Assembly (NCBI RefSeq): GCF_002117935.1
Contig: NZ_BDJE01000004.1
Coordinates: forward strand, 247,097-311,096
Source: Nocardioides sp. PD653-B2
GTDB taxonomy: Bacteria > Actinomycetota > Actinomycetes > Propionibacteriales > Nocardioidaceae
Direction: 5' to 3'
Length of the DNA: 64,000 nt
A program made the position numbers and the translations under genes. The notes under the pieces were generated by a model. The model did no database searches, was not told the origin of the DNA, and was given only the letters and a program-made list of their open reading frames with translations. The stretch's first letter is position 1. Each line of letters starts with the position of its first letter. Of the stretch, positions 1 to 9,401 are shown one piece after another.

Positions 1-640
1 GGGAGAGGGTCCGGGTCCAGGTCGGGACCTTGGCGAGGCTGCCGTCGGCGGTGTGGAGGATCTCGCGGCGGACGGGGAGGACCAGGGCGGTGTCGACGGA
101 CTTCCGGGTCCTCGCCACGAGCGGGAGGAAGGTGCGGGCCCGGCCGTCGGCGCCCGAGATCCGTCCGTCGTCGCTGGTGCCCAGGGCGTGGACGCCGAAC
201 CAGTAGACGCCCGCCTCGTCGACGCCGATCTCCGAGCGCGGCACCCGGAGCGTGTACGGGTGAGTCTCCCCGGGGGCGAGCTCGTCGACGGTGTCGAACG
301 TGTCGGTGATCCGCTCGCCGACGTCCGCGTCGGCGTCGGTCTGGGCGGCGTCGGCGAGCTCGTCGGCGGTCGTCATCGGCGTGTCAGAGACGAACGCGAA
401 GACCTGGATCGAGGTCCAGGCCTCGGTGTCGTTGTTGGTGACCGACCCGCTCACCCGGATCGGGCCCTTCTGGGGGATCGTCGACGGGCTGAGGCTGTCG
501 ATGGTGACCGCGAGCGGCGCCTGGTCGGCGCGCGCCTTCGGGGCCGTGCCGGCGCTCGCCGGCGCCATCGGGGCGACCACCACGGCAGCCAGGGTCGCGA
601 CCGCCGCGAGGGCAGGCAACAGCGACACCGGGCGAAGCAC
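1..640 (-). CDS. DUF6049 family secreted protein, 3' part missing at window edge
   Basis: The first 213 codons read from a GTG at 640 leftward off the window. The N-terminus is a typical signal peptide (LRPVSLLPALAAVATLAAVVV followed by an ASA-type cleavage region). It is followed by a beta-rich segment with SLSPSTIPQKGPIRVSGSVT and VYWFGVHALGTSDDGR, patterns I associate with DUF6049 proteins. In many actinobacteria this gene sits divergently from pcnA and upstream of the lipid II flippase gene murJ, which would lie just outside the window. Its molecular role is not known; an envelope role is inferred from that context. It is divergent from pcnA with 69 bp between the two starts. Confidence 0.75.
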   Translation of the reverse strand, partial: MLRPVSLLPALAAVATLAAVVVAPMAPASAGTAPKARADQAPLAVTIDSLSPSTIPQKGPIRVSGSVTNNDTEAWTSIQVFAFVSDTPMTTADELADAAQTDADADVGERITDTFDTVDELAPGETHPYTLRVPRSEIGVDEAGVYWFGVHALGTSDDGRISGADGRARTFLPLVARTRKSVDTALVLPVRREILHTADGSLAKVPTWTRTLS

Positions 641-709
641 CCGCCGACTGTATCGGGGTCACCTGTGCGAATCGGACCCCCGCGCCCCCAGGACCTAGAC
701 TCGGCTCCC

Positions 710-2164
710 GTGCCCGACGCCCTGCCGCCTCCCCTCCAGATCGTCGAGGTCCAGCGTGCCGTCGCGGAGGAGCTGGACCGGATCGCGCCGGTGATCGACG
801 ACCTGGGCGAGCGGTTCCGCGCGGCCGGCCACGAGCTGGCCCTGGTCGGGGGCCCGGTCCGGGACGCGATGCTCGGCCGCCGCCACAACGACCTCGACTT
901 CACGACGTCGGCGCGGCCCGAGCAGACCGAGAAGCTGCTCCAGGGCTGGGCCGACGCGATCTGGGACATGGGCCGCGCGTTCGGCACGATCGGCTGCCGC
1001 AAGGGCGACTGGCAGGTCGAGATCACGACGTACCGCTCCGAGGCCTACGACCCGTCCTCGCGCAACCCGTCCGTCGACTTCGGGGACGACCTCGCCGGTG
1101 ACCTGGGTCGCCGCGACTTCACCGTCAACGCGATGGCGGTGCGGCTGCCCGGCCGCGAGGTCGAGGACCCGTACGGCGGCATCGTCGACCTGGCGCACCG
1201 CGTGCTCCGGACGCCGGGCCGGCCCGAGGACTCCTTCTCCGACGACCCGCTGCGGATGATGCGGGCTGCGCGGTTCGCCGCCCAGCTCGGCTTCACGGTC
1301 GACCCGTCGGTGGTCGCCGCGATGACCGCGATGGCGGGGCGGATCGAGATCATCTCGGCCGAACGGGTCCGCGACGAGTTGGTGAAGCTGGTCTGCGCGC
1401 CGTACCCGATCCTCGGCCTGCGGCTCCTCGTCGACACCGGCCTGGCGGCCCTCGTGCTGCCCGAGCTGCCGGCGCTGGCGCTGGAGCGCGACGAGCACCA
1501 CCGGCACAAGGACGTCTACGAGCACACGCTCACCGTGCTCGAGCAGGCCATCGACCTCGAGCCGCGGTTGCCCGGCGGCGGCCCGGACTTCGTGGCCCGC
1601 TTCGCGGCGCTGATGCACGACGTCGGCAAGCCGCGCACCCGGCGCTTCGTCGACGACGGCACGGTGACCTTCCACCACCACGACGTCGTCGGCGCCAAGA
1701 TGACCCGCAAGCGGATGAAGGCGCTGCGCTTCTCCAACGACGACATCGACGCGGTCGGCCTCCTGGTGGAGCTGCACCTGCGGTTCCACGGCTACGGGTC
1801 GGGGGAGTGGACCGACTCCGCCGTACGACGCTACGTGCGCGACGCCGGCGACCAGATCGAGCGCCTGCACGTGCTGACCCGCGCCGACTGCACGACGCGC
1901 AACCGGCGCAAGGCCGACCGGCTCCGCCGCACCTACGACGAGCTCGAGGAGCGGATCGCGGTCCTGTCGGAGGAGGAGGAGCTGGCGTCGATCCGGCCCG
2001 ACCTCGACGGCAACCAGATCATGGAGATCCTCGGCATCGGTCCGGGCCGGGAGGTCGGGATGGCCTACCGGTTCCTCCTGGAGCTCCGGCTCGACGGGGG
2101 GCCGCTCGAGCCCGAGGCCGCGAAGGCCGCGCTGCTCGCCTGGTGGGACGCGCGCCGGCAGTAG
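710..2164 (+). CDS. pcnA: CCA tRNA nucleotidyltransferase / poly(A) polymerase family
   Basis: This 484-residue cytoplasmic enzyme adds or repairs the 3' CCA end of tRNAs. The nucleotidyltransferase head shows GGPVRDAML at residues 47-55, followed by NDLDF carrying the metal-binding DxD. A tRNA-nucleotidyltransferase RNA-binding region follows (DDPLRMMRAARFAAQLGF). An HD-type domain has LMHDVGKPRTRR, with the His-Asp pair at about 303-304. Length and domain order match the actinobacterial HD-containing subgroup. An open frame extends upstream to position 53, but family homology starts just after the GTG at 710. It converges on the M6 protease gene across overlapping palindromes. Confidence 0.93.
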   Translation: MPDALPPPLQIVEVQRAVAEELDRIAPVIDDLGERFRAAGHELALVGGPVRDAMLGRRHNDLDFTTSARPEQTEKLLQGWADAIWDMGRAFGTIGCRKGDWQVEITTYRSEAYDPSSRNPSVDFGDDLAGDLGRRDFTVNAMAVRLPGREVEDPYGGIVDLAHRVLRTPGRPEDSFSDDPLRMMRAARFAAQLGFTVDPSVVAAMTAMAGRIEIISAERVRDELVKLVCAPYPILGLRLLVDTGLAALVLPELPALALERDEHHRHKDVYEHTLTVLEQAIDLEPRLPGGGPDFVARFAALMHDVGKPRTRRFVDDGTVTFHHHDVVGAKMTRKRMKALRFSNDDIDAVGLLVELHLRFHGYGSGEWTDSAVRRYVRDAGDQIERLHVLTRADCTTRNRRKADRLRRTYDELEERIAVLSEEEELASIRPDLDGNQIMEILGIGPGREVGMAYRFLLELRLDGGPLEPEAAKAALLAWWDARRQ

Positions 2165-2201
2165 CGGTCCGCTCAGGCGGCGCGTCGGCGGCGGTCCTAC
2201 G

Positions 2202-2273
2202 GTGCGGGTTTCACCGGTCGACCGGTGAAACCCGCACGACACGCCGAGTGGCACCGGCGTGTCGTGCGGGTTT
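2202..2273. repeat. Two mutually exclusive overlapping inverted repeats (terminator- or REP-like)
   Basis: Positions 2202-2237 form a perfect 36-bp palindrome centred on GGTCGACC. A second hairpin uses arms 2228-2246 and 2255-2273 (19 bp each, 8-nt loop). The right half of the first palindrome is therefore also the left arm of the second, so RNA from either strand can form only one of them. The site lies between the convergent pcnA and M6 protease genes, so a bidirectional terminator is the simplest reading. Confidence 0.8.
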
Positions 2274-2284
2274 GGGCCGACAAG

Positions 2285-5200
2285 TCAGGCGCGGAAGCTC
2301 TCGAGGAACGCCCGGCCCTTCGTGACCGCCACCGTCACCGTGTGCTTGCCGGCACCGAGGCCGGAGAGCTTGCGGTGGAAGGTGATCGACGGGCGCTTGC
2401 CCTTGCCGTGGAACTTCAGCATGCCGACCTTGTGCCCGTCGACGATCAGCGCGGCGGCGCCGCCCTTCGCGCCCTTGCCGAACATCACGTCGAGCCTCGG
2501 CCCGCGGAAGGAGAACGTCATCGTGTCCTTGCCGGTGCCCTTGCCCAGGTTGTCGCAGTAGCTGCCGCGGGGAGCCTGCTTCGACTTCACGTTGCGCCAG
2601 CTGCCGGTCTTCTTCACCTTCGACGCCCCACACGGGACGGTCTTCGCCTGGTGACCCGGGCCGGTCGGCTTGCCGGCCACCGTCACCTGGACGGCGTCGG
2701 TGTCCGTGGCACCGGAGGGGTCGGTGACGAGCAGCGTGACGTCGTAGGTCCCCGGCTGGTTGAAGGCGTGGTGCGCCGTCGGGCCCGCGGCGTCCTTGGT
2801 CGAGCCGCCGTTGCCGAAGTCCCAGCTGTAGTCGAGGTCGTTCGGTGTCTCCGCGTCGGTGCTGCCGGCGCCGCTGAACGTGACGCTCTCACCGGTGGTG
2901 GCGGTGGCCGGGGCCTTCGCCTGTGCGGTGGGGGCGGTGTTCTGCGGGGCGGTCACCTTCGTGTAGCCGTAGTCGAACTGGCCGCAGCCGGTGCCCATCG
3001 TGAACTTCACGTTGCCGGTCAGGTCGCCGTCGGACGTGGCCGGGCCTTCGTCGGCACCAGACATCGACAGCACGTTGAACCCGAGGCAGCCGTAGCCGAA
3101 CTCCCAGTTGCCCGAGGCGCTGCTCGGGTCGGCGTAGTTGTCGACGTGCGGGTTGCTCGCCGCGTCGGAGTACGACGACCTGCCGGACGCGGCCGTGAAG
3201 GCGGCGTCGTTGAGGTCCGGCGTCGAGGAGCCCGGCTCCGGCGTGGAGTCGAGCGGGGACTGTGCCGGCGGGTCGTCCGTGCCGGCGTTGCCGTAGCCGT
3301 GCGCCTCGTCGGTGTAGGCGAGGTAGAGGCCCGCCGCCCAGCCGATCGGGTCGCGGTCGATCTGGCCGTGACCGTCGAGGTCGAAGCCGGAGCGGTCGCG
3401 CATCTCGAGGTAGTAGGCGTGGTCCTGCTCGGACTCGGCCCCGGCTTGGAGGTACTTCCAGCCCTGGGTGCACTGCTGCGCGGTCGTCAGGTCCTCGCGG
3501 CAGCCGCCGTTGAAGATGCGGGCGTCGTCGGGACCGCCGTCGGACTCGAAGTCCGTCTGCAGCAGCACCTTCTCACCGGACGGCGTCGTGGCGGTGACCT
3601 CGACGTCGTCGATGAACCAGCCCGGCCGGGCCAGGCCCGGGTCGGTGGCGTAGCTGAACCGCAGCGCGCCGTTCGCCTTGCCGGCGAGGTCGCTGATGTC
3701 GTAGCTGTCCTCGAGGAAGACCGCGTCGGGCGTGTTGCCCAGCTTGCGGTCGGACGCCTCGGTGCCGGCCTGGTAGGAGCCGCTGGTGCCGGTGAGGCCG
3801 TTGTCGTAGGTCGCCTGGCAGGTGTTCTGGTTCGGGTTGCCGGCGAGCGGATCGGTGTTCGACGTCGTGTAGCCGTTCTCCGAGGCGTGCGACGTGTAGG
3901 TCTTGCCGCCGTCGGTCGTCGTCAGCACGTAGCCGTAGTCGTAGTCCCACTCGATGTCCCAGTTGGACTTGAACGACAAGTTGACCGTGCTCCCGGCCGG
4001 CAGGCTCGCCAGCTGCGGGATCGACAGGTCGAGGTTGTGGCCACCGTTCGGCGAGCAGCCGAAGTCGTTGCCCGACCCGGACCACCACGCATGGGTCTTG
4101 CTGGCCTTGTCACCGGTGTCGAACTTCGCCGGGTCGAGGAGCTGGCGGCCGGGGAGCTTGGCCACGAACATCTCCGAGTTGTGCACGGTGCCGTCCGGTC
4201 CGTTGGTCAGCGTGTACGGCGTGCCGTCCGGGCGCTGCCAGGTGATGGTGCCGGTGTCCTGCTTGGAGTCGGTGATGCCGGAGACCGTCGTGGTCTGTCC
4301 GGGCTGGAGCACCTGCGGGACCACCCAGCCGAGCTCCTGGCGCGAGAAGGCGTCCATGTTCTGGGACTTGTCGGTCGCCATCAGGTTCCAGTCGCCGTAC
4401 GTCTCCCGGCTGCCGGTCGAGTAGAAGTCGGGAAGGCCCAGCGAGTGGCCGTACTCGTGGGAGATGACCGAGGCCTTGTCGATCGCGGTCTCGGGGTTGA
4501 CGTTGTAGGGGCCGACGCGGACGAACACCTTGAGGGCGTCGCCCTTGTCGGTGGTCGTCATGTCGCGGTAGCTGTCGTCGGTGTACCAGAGCGGCCGGCC
4601 CTCGAGGTCCTTGAGCTGGTCGTCGGTGGTGAAACCGGGCAGCCCGGTGACCGGGTCGGAGTAGTAGTACTCGAGCGACGAGGAGTGCGGCCAGACGTTG
4701 TCGTAGGGCAGGTCGGTGTAGTCGCACCCGGCGACGGACAGCTGCGAGGAGCCGTTGCCGCCGCAGCCGGCGAAGACGGCCATGAAGAAGTCGACCACGC
4801 CGTCCTTGTCGGTGTCGTAGTCGGAGTAGTCGATCTCCGGGTCCGCGATGGCGGCGGCGTCGTAGACCATCTTGCCGGCCGGGCCGCAGCCGGAGTCGAT
4901 GTTCTGCAGCGCACCGACGCCGGCCAGCGAGCCGATGATCGCGGAGCCGTTGGCGTCCGAGCCGTAGTAGCCGGTGTTGCCCGGCAGGTTGTAGACACCG
5001 TCCGTGATCCGGTCGGTGTAGGCGGGGCCGCCGACGGTGCCGGGCGCCGGGACGCCGGCGGTCTCGGTCAGGCCGGCGCAGCTCTGGCCCGGCTCGATCT
5101 GGCTGAAGTCGAAGCCCGGGGCGTAGGTGAAGTCCTTGGTGGCGATGCCCGCCGACGGGACGGTGCCCTCGGGGAAGAGCTGGCCGAGCGACATCTCCTG

Positions 5201-5926
5201 GTAGAGGTTGTACGTCGAGCCCGGCTTGGCCGGGTCGTTGATGACCGACTCGAGCGAGTCACCGTTGTGGCCGGCCTGGTAGGCGCGGTCGCGGTACTGG
5301 ACCGGCACGACCGGGAACGGCCGGTCGCCGTACCGCGCGGTGTCGTAGACGTCCGACGGCGGGATCACCTTGGGGCCGTGGCTGGTCGCGGTCTTGGTGG
5401 CGGAGCCGACGGTGATCGCGGCCGAGGTCGAGATGTCGCGCCAGACGATCTCGGGGTTCTGGGCCGTCGTGTCGGCCACGCTCTCGAGGACCAGGGTCTT
5501 GGTCTGCTTGGCGCCGACGGCCGGAACCGCCCAGGTGACGGTCGTGCCGCCGCCGGAGATGGTCGCGCCCGAGCCGGCGCCGGTGATGGTGGAGCCCTCG
5601 GGTGCGGTGACCACGACGCTCGCGCCGGCCACCGGGAGGTCGGTGGTGTTGCTGACGATGATGCGCGACGGGTAGGTGTCCCCGGGCTTCACCCAGCCGA
5701 CCGACGAGACGAAGCTGTTCTCCACCTGGAGCCCGCCGACGCTGACGGTGCTGACGGCCGGGGCCGAGGTGGCGACCCGGGGGGCGACGGCGCGGGTCGG
5801 TGCGGTGGAGGCCGCGGATGCCGTGGTGGCGGGCAGGGCGAGGGTGGCGGTGGCGAGGCCGGCGACCAGTGCGGTGGTGACCGCTGTGGTGCGACGGCGT
5901 CGAGACGACGGGGCGTGCTGGCTCAT
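2285..5926 (-). CDS. Secreted M6-family (immune inhibitor A-like) metalloprotease with PKD domain
   Basis: This secreted zinc protease has about 1,213 residues. An N-terminal signal peptide (SRRRRTTAVTTALVAGLATA) precedes a beta domain. The M6 catalytic domain carries HEYGHSLGLPD at about residues 490-500, the HExxH zinc site of the gluzincin/M6 type. A later section has the immune-inhibitor A style FIDDVEVTATT and LQTDFESDGGPDD. A PKD domain (YSWDFGNGGST, YDVTLLVTDPSG) lies near residues 1030-1110, followed by a C-terminal beta domain. The ATG at 5926 is preferred; an in-frame TTG at 5938 adds four residues. M6 enzymes degrade extracellular proteins; this one's substrate is unknown. Divergent from the PLD-like gene. 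Confidence 0.9.
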   Translation of the reverse strand: MSQHAPSSRRRRTTAVTTALVAGLATATLALPATTASAASTAPTRAVAPRVATSAPAVSTVSVGGLQVENSFVSSVGWVKPGDTYPSRIIVSNTTDLPVAGASVVVTAPEGSTITGAGSGATISGGGTTVTWAVPAVGAKQTKTLVLESVADTTAQNPEIVWRDISTSAAITVGSATKTATSHGPKVIPPSDVYDTARYGDRPFPVVPVQYRDRAYQAGHNGDSLESVINDPAKPGSTYNLYQEMSLGQLFPEGTVPSAGIATKDFTYAPGFDFSQIEPGQSCAGLTETAGVPAPGTVGGPAYTDRITDGVYNLPGNTGYYGSDANGSAIIGSLAGVGALQNIDSGCGPAGKMVYDAAAIADPEIDYSDYDTDKDGVVDFFMAVFAGCGGNGSSQLSVAGCDYTDLPYDNVWPHSSSLEYYYSDPVTGLPGFTTDDQLKDLEGRPLWYTDDSYRDMTTTDKGDALKVFVRVGPYNVNPETAIDKASVISHEYGHSLGLPDFYSTGSRETYGDWNLMATDKSQNMDAFSRQELGWVVPQVLQPGQTTTVSGITDSKQDTGTITWQRPDGTPYTLTNGPDGTVHNSEMFVAKLPGRQLLDPAKFDTGDKASKTHAWWSGSGNDFGCSPNGGHNLDLSIPQLASLPAGSTVNLSFKSNWDIEWDYDYGYVLTTTDGGKTYTSHASENGYTTSNTDPLAGNPNQNTCQATYDNGLTGTSGSYQAGTEASDRKLGNTPDAVFLEDSYDISDLAGKANGALRFSYATDPGLARPGWFIDDVEVTATTPSGEKVLLQTDFESDGGPDDARIFNGGCREDLTTAQQCTQGWKYLQAGAESEQDHAYYLEMRDRSGFDLDGHGQIDRDPIGWAAGLYLAYTDEAHGYGNAGTDDPPAQSPLDSTPEPGSSTPDLNDAAFTAASGRSSYSDAASNPHVDNYADPSSASGNWEFGYGCLGFNVLSMSGADEGPATSDGDLTGNVKFTMGTGCGQFDYGYTKVTAPQNTAPTAQAKAPATATTGESVTFSGAGSTDAETPNDLDYSWDFGNGGSTKDAAGPTAHHAFNQPGTYDVTLLVTDPSGATDTDAVQVTVAGKPTGPGHQAKTVPCGASKVKKTGSWRNVKSKQAPRGSYCDNLGKGTGKDTMTFSFRGPRLDVMFGKGAKGGAAALIVDGHKVGMLKFHGKGKRPSITFHRKLSGLGAGKHTVTVAVTKGRAFLESFRA

Positions 5927-6107
5927 GGGCGGACGCAATCTCGGAAGGGGTCGCGGGTGGCGACGCGGTGCTCACCCAACGACGGCTCGGTCGGACTGGT
6001 TACGAGCCGTACCCACCTGTTTCATCGGACAGACCGCGTCGGCCAATCGGTCCAGACCGGCGTTTTCCCCCGCGCCGCGGCCGGCGCCCGCCTACGATCC
6101 AGGGGTC

Positions 6108-7367
6108 ATGACCGTGCAGGCAGGGGGGGATCGGTTGTTCAGGCGGGTTGCTGGCGGTGTCGTCCTGGCGGTTCTTCTCGGGTGCCTGTCGACGGGCCCG
6201 GTGAGCGCAGCCACGTCGTTCACGCCGCGCCCCGGACCGACGTGGAACAACCCTCGGGGGGACTACGAGGCGCGCAACGTCAACATGACCAAGGTGCGGA
6301 ACACGATCGACAGCGTGCCGCGCAACGGCGTGATCAGGATCGCGGTCTACTCCTACAACCGGCGCGACATCGGCGACGCCCTGATCCGTGCGTGCCGGCG
6401 GCACGTGTCGGTGCAGCTGGTGCTCAACGACAACGCGATCGGCGCCGAGGCCAAGCGGATGATCCGCTACCTCGGTCGCGACACCAGGCCGAGGTGGAAG
6501 GACCGGTGCCACCCGAGGAAGTTCGGTCCGAAGCGGGAGCCCTACCCGGTGCCGAGCTTCTTCAAGGTGTGCCAGGGCGCCTGCCGGCTGGGTAGCGAGC
6601 GATCGAACCAGCACGCCAAGTTCTACCTGTTCTCCGCGACCGGCAACGGGAAGCCGGTCGTGATGTTCGGCTCGAACAACCTGATGAGCTTCGCCGCGAA
6701 CGTGCACTGGAACGACCTCTACACGGTGGTCGGCAACCAGAAGATGTTCGACGACTTCAGCACGGACTTCGCCCAGATGGCGCAGGACCGGTGGCGCAAG
6801 AACCCCTACGTGGCGGTCCAGGCCGGCCCGTACGCCGTCGAGTTCGGATCGGACCCGCATGCCAACGGGCGCCGGGACCACATCTTCCAGCGTCTCGGCA
6901 AGGTCGGCTGTCGGGCCCCGGCGGGGTACGGCGACGCGGGCCACACCACGATCCGCATCATGATGTACGGCTGGGTGGGTGCGCGCGGCCTGATGCTGGC
7001 CCGCAAGGTCGCGGTGCTGTCGCGGGCCGGCTGCCGGGTCCAGGTGTTGGTCAGCGGGGCCGGGCGCCGGGTGCACGCCGTCCTGCACAGGTCGGGCGTC
7101 GCCATCCGGAGGTCCGCCCTCGATCTCGACGACGATCCCCTCACGGGCTTCGACGAGACCGGGTGGGAGCTCTTCTCCCACGAGAAGTGGATGTCGCTGT
7201 CCGGGACGTGGGCCGGCGAGCCGTTCAAGGGGGTGTGGACGGGTTCGGAGAACTGGTCGGACGTCTCGCGGTTCAACGACGAGGTCACCGTGCAGGTCCC
7301 GTTCGCGTCGGCGCTCGCGGCCTACGACCGCCACTTCGCGATGATCTGGGCGCAGTACAGCCAGTGA
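6108..7367 (+). CDS. Secreted phospholipase D-like domain protein
   Basis: This protein of 419 residues has an N-terminal signal sequence (LFRRVAGGVVLAVLLGCLST). It contains two PLD-like halves. The first has SNQHAKFYLFSATG followed by VMFGSNNLMS; the second has HEKWMSLSG followed by VWTGSENWSD. The His-x-Lys of each HKD motif and the downstream G-S-x-N are present, but the aspartate expected a few residues after the lysine is not evident in either half. Enzymatic activity may therefore be altered. The protein resembles secreted PLD-like proteins of actinobacteria with unknown substrate. Start chosen at the ATG just before the signal peptide. Confidence 0.82.
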   Translation: MTVQAGGDRLFRRVAGGVVLAVLLGCLSTGPVSAATSFTPRPGPTWNNPRGDYEARNVNMTKVRNTIDSVPRNGVIRIAVYSYNRRDIGDALIRACRRHVSVQLVLNDNAIGAEAKRMIRYLGRDTRPRWKDRCHPRKFGPKREPYPVPSFFKVCQGACRLGSERSNQHAKFYLFSATGNGKPVVMFGSNNLMSFAANVHWNDLYTVVGNQKMFDDFSTDFAQMAQDRWRKNPYVAVQAGPYAVEFGSDPHANGRRDHIFQRLGKVGCRAPAGYGDAGHTTIRIMMYGWVGARGLMLARKVAVLSRAGCRVQVLVSGAGRRVHAVLHRSGVAIRRSALDLDDDPLTGFDETGWELFSHEKWMSLSGTWAGEPFKGVWTGSENWSDVSRFNDEVTVQVPFASALAAYDRHFAMIWAQYSQ

Positions 7368-7373
7368 ACGCAG

Positions 7374-7409
7374 CAGTGGCTGCCAGGACGTCGGTCCTGG
7401 CAGCCACTG
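7374..7409. terminator. Bidirectional terminator hairpin between PLD-like gene and ino1
   Basis: Arms at 7374-7388 (CAGTGGCTGCCAGGA) and 7395-7409 are exact reverse complements, extended by one more pair to leave a GTCG loop. The hairpin lies 7 bp after the stop of the PLD-like gene and about 45 bp after the stop of convergent ino1, so it can serve both. Confidence 0.8.
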
Positions 7410-7454
7410 GTGTCGAGCTGTCGGGCGAGACGAGCAGGCCCTCGTTCCTCAGGC

Positions 7455-8528
7455 CTACTCTTCGCCCTTGATGAAGGCCTCGACGCGGCGGCGGCCCTCG
7501 TCGTCCGGCAGCTGCACCGGCGGGGACTTCATGAGGTACGACGACGCCGAGATGATCGGGCCACCGATGCCGCGGTCCTTGGCGATCTTCGCGGCGCGGA
7601 TCGCGTCGATGATGATGCCGGCGGAGTTCGGGGAGTCCCAGACCTCGAGCTTGTACTCGAGGTTGAGCGGGACGTCACCGAAGGCGCGACCCTCGAGGCG
7701 GACGTAGGCCCACTTGCGGTCGTCGAGCCACTGCACGTAGTCGGACGGGCCGATGTGCACGTTGCGGGCGCCGAGGTCGTGACCGATGTTCGACGTGACG
7801 GCCTGCGTCTTCGAGATCTTCTTCGACTCGAGGCGGTCGCGCTCGAGCATGTTCTTGAAGTCCATGTTGCCGCCGACGTTGAGCTGGTAGGTGCGGTCCA
7901 GCACCACGCCGCGGTCCTCGAACAGCTTCGCCATCACGCGGTGCGTGATGGTCGCGCCGACCTGGGACTTGATGTCGTCGCCGATGATCGGGACGCCGGC
8001 GTCCTCGAACTTCTTGGCCCAGACCGGGTCGGAGGCGATGAAGACGGGGAGCGCGTTGACGAAGGCGACGTTCGCGTCGATCGCGCACTGCGCGTAGAAC
8101 TTGTCGGCCAGCTCGGAGCCCACCGGCAGGTAGGACACCAGCACGTCGGCCTGGGTGTCCTTGAGGATCTGGACGACGTCGACGCCCTCGCCGTCGGCCT
8201 CCTCGATCGTCTCGCGGTAGTACTTGCCGAGACCGTCGAGCGTGTGGCCGCGCTGCACGGTGACGCCCAGGGGCGGCACGTCGGCGAACTTGATCGTGTT
8301 GTTCTCGGACGCCTGCGTCGCCTCGGACAGGTCGAAGCCGACCTTCTTGGCATCCACGTCGAACGCCGCCACGAACTCGACGTCGCGGACGTGGTAGTCG
8401 CCGAACATGACGTGCATGAGACCCGGGACGGTGCCCTCGGGGTCGGCGTCCTTGTAGTACTCCACACCCTGGATCAGGGAGGTGGCGCAGTTGCCCACTC
8501 CCACGATTGCTACTCGAACCGAACCCAT
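7455..8528 (-). CDS. ino1: Inositol-3-phosphate synthase (actinobacterial Ino1)
   Basis: This 357-residue enzyme performs the NAD-dependent conversion of glucose-6-phosphate to 1L-myo-inositol-1-phosphate. That product is the first precursor of phosphatidylinositol, mannosylated lipids and mycothiol. The N-terminus [18 protein letters not shown] is the Rossmann NAD site. Conserved family blocks include [48 protein letters not shown] and [12 protein letters not shown]. The length is typical. An AGGAAGGA ribosome site precedes the ATG. The PadR gene upstream on the same strand (51-bp gap) mirrors Rv0046c-Rv0047c, so PadR-linked regulation is likely but inferred. Confidence 0.95.
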   Translation of the reverse strand: MGSVRVAIVGVGNCATSLIQGVEYYKDADPEGTVPGLMHVMFGDYHVRDVEFVAAFDVDAKKVGFDLSEATQASENNTIKFADVPPLGVTVQRGHTLDGLGKYYRETIEEADGEGVDVVQILKDTQADVLVSYLPVGSELADKFYAQCAIDANVAFVNALPVFIASDPVWAKKFEDAGVPIIGDDIKSQVGATITHRVMAKLFEDRGVVLDRTYQLNVGGNMDFKNMLERDRLESKKISKTQAVTSNIGHDLGARNVHIGPSDYVQWLDDRKWAYVRLEGRAFGDVPLNLEYKLEVWDSPNSAGIIIDAIRAAKIAKDRGIGGPIISASSYLMKSPPVQLPDDEGRRRVEAFIKGEE

Positions 8529-8579
8529 CGGGATTCCTTCCTTGTCTGACTTCTGTCTGACTGCGTGTGAGGCGAGCCG

Positions 8580-9209
8580 TTACTTCTGGCCGCTGACCTC
8601 GGGGGGCTGGACCGCGGCCGGATCTGCCGGGGTCGAGGTGGCCTGCTGGCCGATGCTGGTGGTGCCGTGCTCTCCGCTGCGCTCGGCGTTGATCAGGTCC
8701 GAGAGCCACCGGACCTCGCGCTCGACCGACTCGACACCGTGGCGCTGGAGCTCCACGGCGTACCTGTCGACCTCCTTCTGGGTCATCGACAGCTGGCTCT
8801 GCACCCGCTCGAGGCGCTCCTGGAGGCGGGTGCGACGTCCCTCGAGGACGCGCAGCCGGATCTCCATGTCGGTGCGGCTGAAGAACGCGAACCGGATGTC
8901 GAAGTTGTCGTCCTCCCACGCCGTGGGGCCGACCTCCATCATCAGGCGCTCGAACTCGCGTTGCCCGGCCTCCGTGAGCTGGTAGACGATGCGCGGGCGC
9001 CGGGTGACCGGGGTGACCGTGGTGGCGGTCTCCTCGATCAGCGCACCGCGCAGCATCTTCTTCAGCGTGGGATAGAGCGATCCGTAGGAGAGGACGCGAC
9101 CCCATCCGAGCATGAGGTTCAGCCTCTTGCGGAGCTCGTAGCCGTGCATGGGTCCCTCGTGCAGCAGTCCGAGGACTGCGAGCTCGATGGTCTCTGCGCG
9201 ACGTGCCAT
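8580..9209 (-). CDS. PadR family transcriptional regulator
   Basis: This 209-residue regulator has the PadR winged-helix at its N-terminus: ETIELAVLGLLHEGPMHGYE, then LSYGSLYPTLKKMLRGALIE. A helical dimerisation region follows (RLQERLERVQSQLSMTQKEV) with a low-complexity Pro/Ser/Thr tail. The start is the ATG at 9209; the frame stays open far upstream but that part lies antisense to the PBP gene. The position upstream of ino1 and divergent from ponA is conserved with M. tuberculosis Rv0047c. The inducer is unknown. Confidence 0.9.
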   Translation of the reverse strand: MARRAETIELAVLGLLHEGPMHGYELRKRLNLMLGWGRVLSYGSLYPTLKKMLRGALIEETATTVTPVTRRPRIVYQLTEAGQREFERLMMEVGPTAWEDDNFDIRFAFFSRTDMEIRLRVLEGRRTRLQERLERVQSQLSMTQKEVDRYAVELQRHGVESVEREVRWLSDLINAERSGEHGTTSIGQQATSTPADPAAVQPPEVSGQK

Positions 9210-9214
9210 GGACC

Positions 9215-9227
9215 TATCGTAGCGATA
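9215..9227. promoter_or_regulatory. Candidate PadR operator dyad
   Basis: TATCG at 9215-9219 and CGATA at 9223-9227 form a perfect dyad with a 3-bp spacer, six bases upstream of the padR start. The run is AT-rich against a very GC-rich background. Position and symmetry suggest autoregulation; no binding evidence exists. Confidence 0.4.
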
Positions 9228-9401
9228 TATCCACTCGTTGCGAATCGAGGACCGGTACGAGGTGGTCATGGAGACGTCGCTCACCCGCTCCCGCGTGGTC
9301 GGGCCCGGTTCACCGGCCCGCTCCGGGTGCCGTCTTGGGCGGGGGTGGGCCCTCCCCGTACCCTGACGAGGATCTCGACCCCGACCCGCGGAGCCTTCGA
9401 C

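Noticed and set aside
2225..6595. Open frame of 1,456 codons on the plus strand opposite the M6 protease
   Set aside because: It is a GC-rich antisense shadow: Arg/Val/Gly-rich, no domain, whereas the minus frame has a full M6 protease.
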